DNA from: Dehalococcoidia bacterium
Lineage (GTDB): Bacteria; Chloroflexota; Dehalococcoidia; Dehalococcoidales; UBA1222
Direction of reading: 5' to 3'
DNA length: 5,920 nucleotides
Assembly: GCA_009786345.1 (NCBI GenBank)
Contig: WQTJ01000084.1
Coordinates: 1-5,920, forward strand
A program made the translations under genes and the position numbers. Shown here in pieces: positions 5,286-5,920 of the stretch. Under the pieces are notes generated by a model. The model saw only the letters and a program-made list of their open reading frames with translations, was not told the DNA's origin and ran no database searches. Position 1 is the stretch's first letter; the number at the start of each line of letters is the position of its first letter.

Positions 5286-5920
5286 ATGACTGCCAAAAGA
5301 GATTACTATGAAGTGCTGGGAGTAGGGCGGAATGCTAGCAATGACGAATTAAAACAAGCTTTTCGCAAACTGGCGTTCCAATACCATCCCGATAAAAACC
5401 CCGGCCCCGATGCAGCTGATAAATTCAAGGAAGCTAGCGAGGCTTATCAAGTATTGTGTGATCAGGAAAAGCGTCAGGCTTATGACCGCTTCGGACATGC
5501 TGGTGTGGATGGGTCTTCGCATGGTTTTGAGGGTTTTGGTTTCGGTGGCATGGGGAGTATCTTTGAGGACTTTTATAATTTCTTTAGTGATGCTTCTGGT
5601 GGCGGCCGCAGTGCTCCTATGCGCGGTGAAGATATCCAAGTTTCGCTGGATTTGACTTTTGAAGAGGCGGCGTTGGGTGTGGAGAAAGATATCCGTATCA
5701 CACGCAGCGAAAATTGTTCGGTATGCTGTGGCAGCGGAGCAAAGCCGGGAACACAACCGCAATCGTGCCCTGAATGTAAAGGCAGTGGTCGTGTTCAGCG
5801 CGTACAGCAAAGTTTGTTTGGGCGTTTTACCAATGTAGCGGCTTGCCCGCGTTGTTCTGGTAACGGGCAGGTTATTACGGATGTTTGCATCCACTGCCAT
5901 GGTAGCGGACACGAGCGCTT
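5286..5920 (+). CDS. dnaJ: Chaperone DnaJ (Hsp40), 3' end cut by the window
   Basis: DnaJ binds unfolded substrates, hands them to DnaK and triggers ATP hydrolysis. The first 211 residues are in view, open to the edge. The J domain (about 5-70, [20 protein letters not shown] onward) has HPD at 34-36. A Gly/Phe-rich linker follows (about 74-110), including IFEDFYNFF (92-100), which matches the DIF-type regulatory region. The substrate domain begins at [18 protein letters not shown] (114-131). All four CxxCxGxG zinc motifs are present: CSVCCGSG (144-151), CPECKGSG (161-168), CPRCSGNG (187-194) and CIHCHGSG (201-208), so this is a full type I DnaJ. The start ATG is three bases after the preceding J gene; AAAGG (5270-5274) is a distant ribosome binding site, so coupling is likely. 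The rest of the C-terminal domains lie outside. Confidence 0.96.
   Translation, partial: MTAKRDYYEVLGVGRNASNDELKQAFRKLAFQYHPDKNPGPDAADKFKEASEAYQVLCDQEKRQAYDRFGHAGVDGSSHGFEGFGFGGMGSIFEDFYNFFSDASGGGRSAPMRGEDIQVSLDLTFEEAALGVEKDIRITRSENCSVCCGSGAKPGTQPQSCPECKGSGRVQRVQQSLFGRFTNVAACPRCSGNGQVITDVCIHCHGSGHER

Noticed and set aside
5349..5912. A 187-codon open frame on the minus strand
   Set aside because: It lies wholly opposite dnaJ, whose J domain and four zinc motifs read cleanly on the plus strand. The minus-strand product looks like low-complexity Thr/Ala/Arg text without a recognisable fold and has no ribosome binding site.

Overview
The window carries a complete HrcA/CIRCE-type heat-shock chaperone locus, hrcA-grpE-dnaK followed by two tandem J-domain genes. 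Just upstream, on the same strand, lies a small AT-rich accessory cassette with a HicA/HicB toxin-antitoxin pair and a small membrane protein. No rRNA, tRNA or CRISPR is visible. Codon use and base composition are moderate in the chaperone block and clearly AT-richer before about position 1020. The DnaK keeps the NBD insert after the PENT..IKR..GR segment that Firmicutes DnaK lacks, yet the operon has Gram-positive-style HrcA/CIRCE control. That combination, and DnaK/HrcA wording that resembles what I remember of Dehalococcoides-type proteins, points to Chloroflexota, probably Dehalococcoidia. This is inference from memory, not a search.

Layout. 1-27 (minus strand): the first nine codons of a gene leaving the window, with a good ribosome binding site and a 9-bp inverted repeat across its start. 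98-126: a strong sigma70-type promoter firing right into hicA. 135-308 hicA, 329-721 hicB and 742-1014 a two-helix membrane protein are separated by two gaps of 20 bp each and end in a hairpin (994-1032). 1033-1133 holds nothing I can identify. 1134-1163 is a promoter abutting a variant CIRCE operator (1163-1189), two bases before the hrcA ATG at 1192. hrcA (1192-2241), grpE (2264-2809) and dnaK (2864-4789) follow. A 103-bp gap then holds a perfect TATAAT box and a terminator-like hairpin. After it come a GTG-started J-domain-only protein (4893-5282) and, three bases on, dnaJ (5286 to beyond the edge), with all four zinc-binding motifs already in view.

How it works together. HrcA should bind CIRCE and shut off its own operon; on heat shock it is inactivated and GrpE, DnaK and the J proteins rise. 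DnaJ delivers substrates and triggers DnaK ATP hydrolysis, and GrpE exchanges the nucleotide. The extra J protein is a second possible DnaK activator without the substrate-binding parts of DnaJ. The hairpin and putative promoter between dnaK and the J genes suggest the co-chaperones are tuned separately from dnaK. The HicAB cassette is an unrelated, self-controlled module next door.

Most of the window is a well-known system. The parts that deserve attention are the coordinated change in both CIRCE arms, the J-domain-only gene in tandem with dnaJ, the promoter/leader-peptide/hairpin arrangement before it, and the near-leaderless geometry of hicA.
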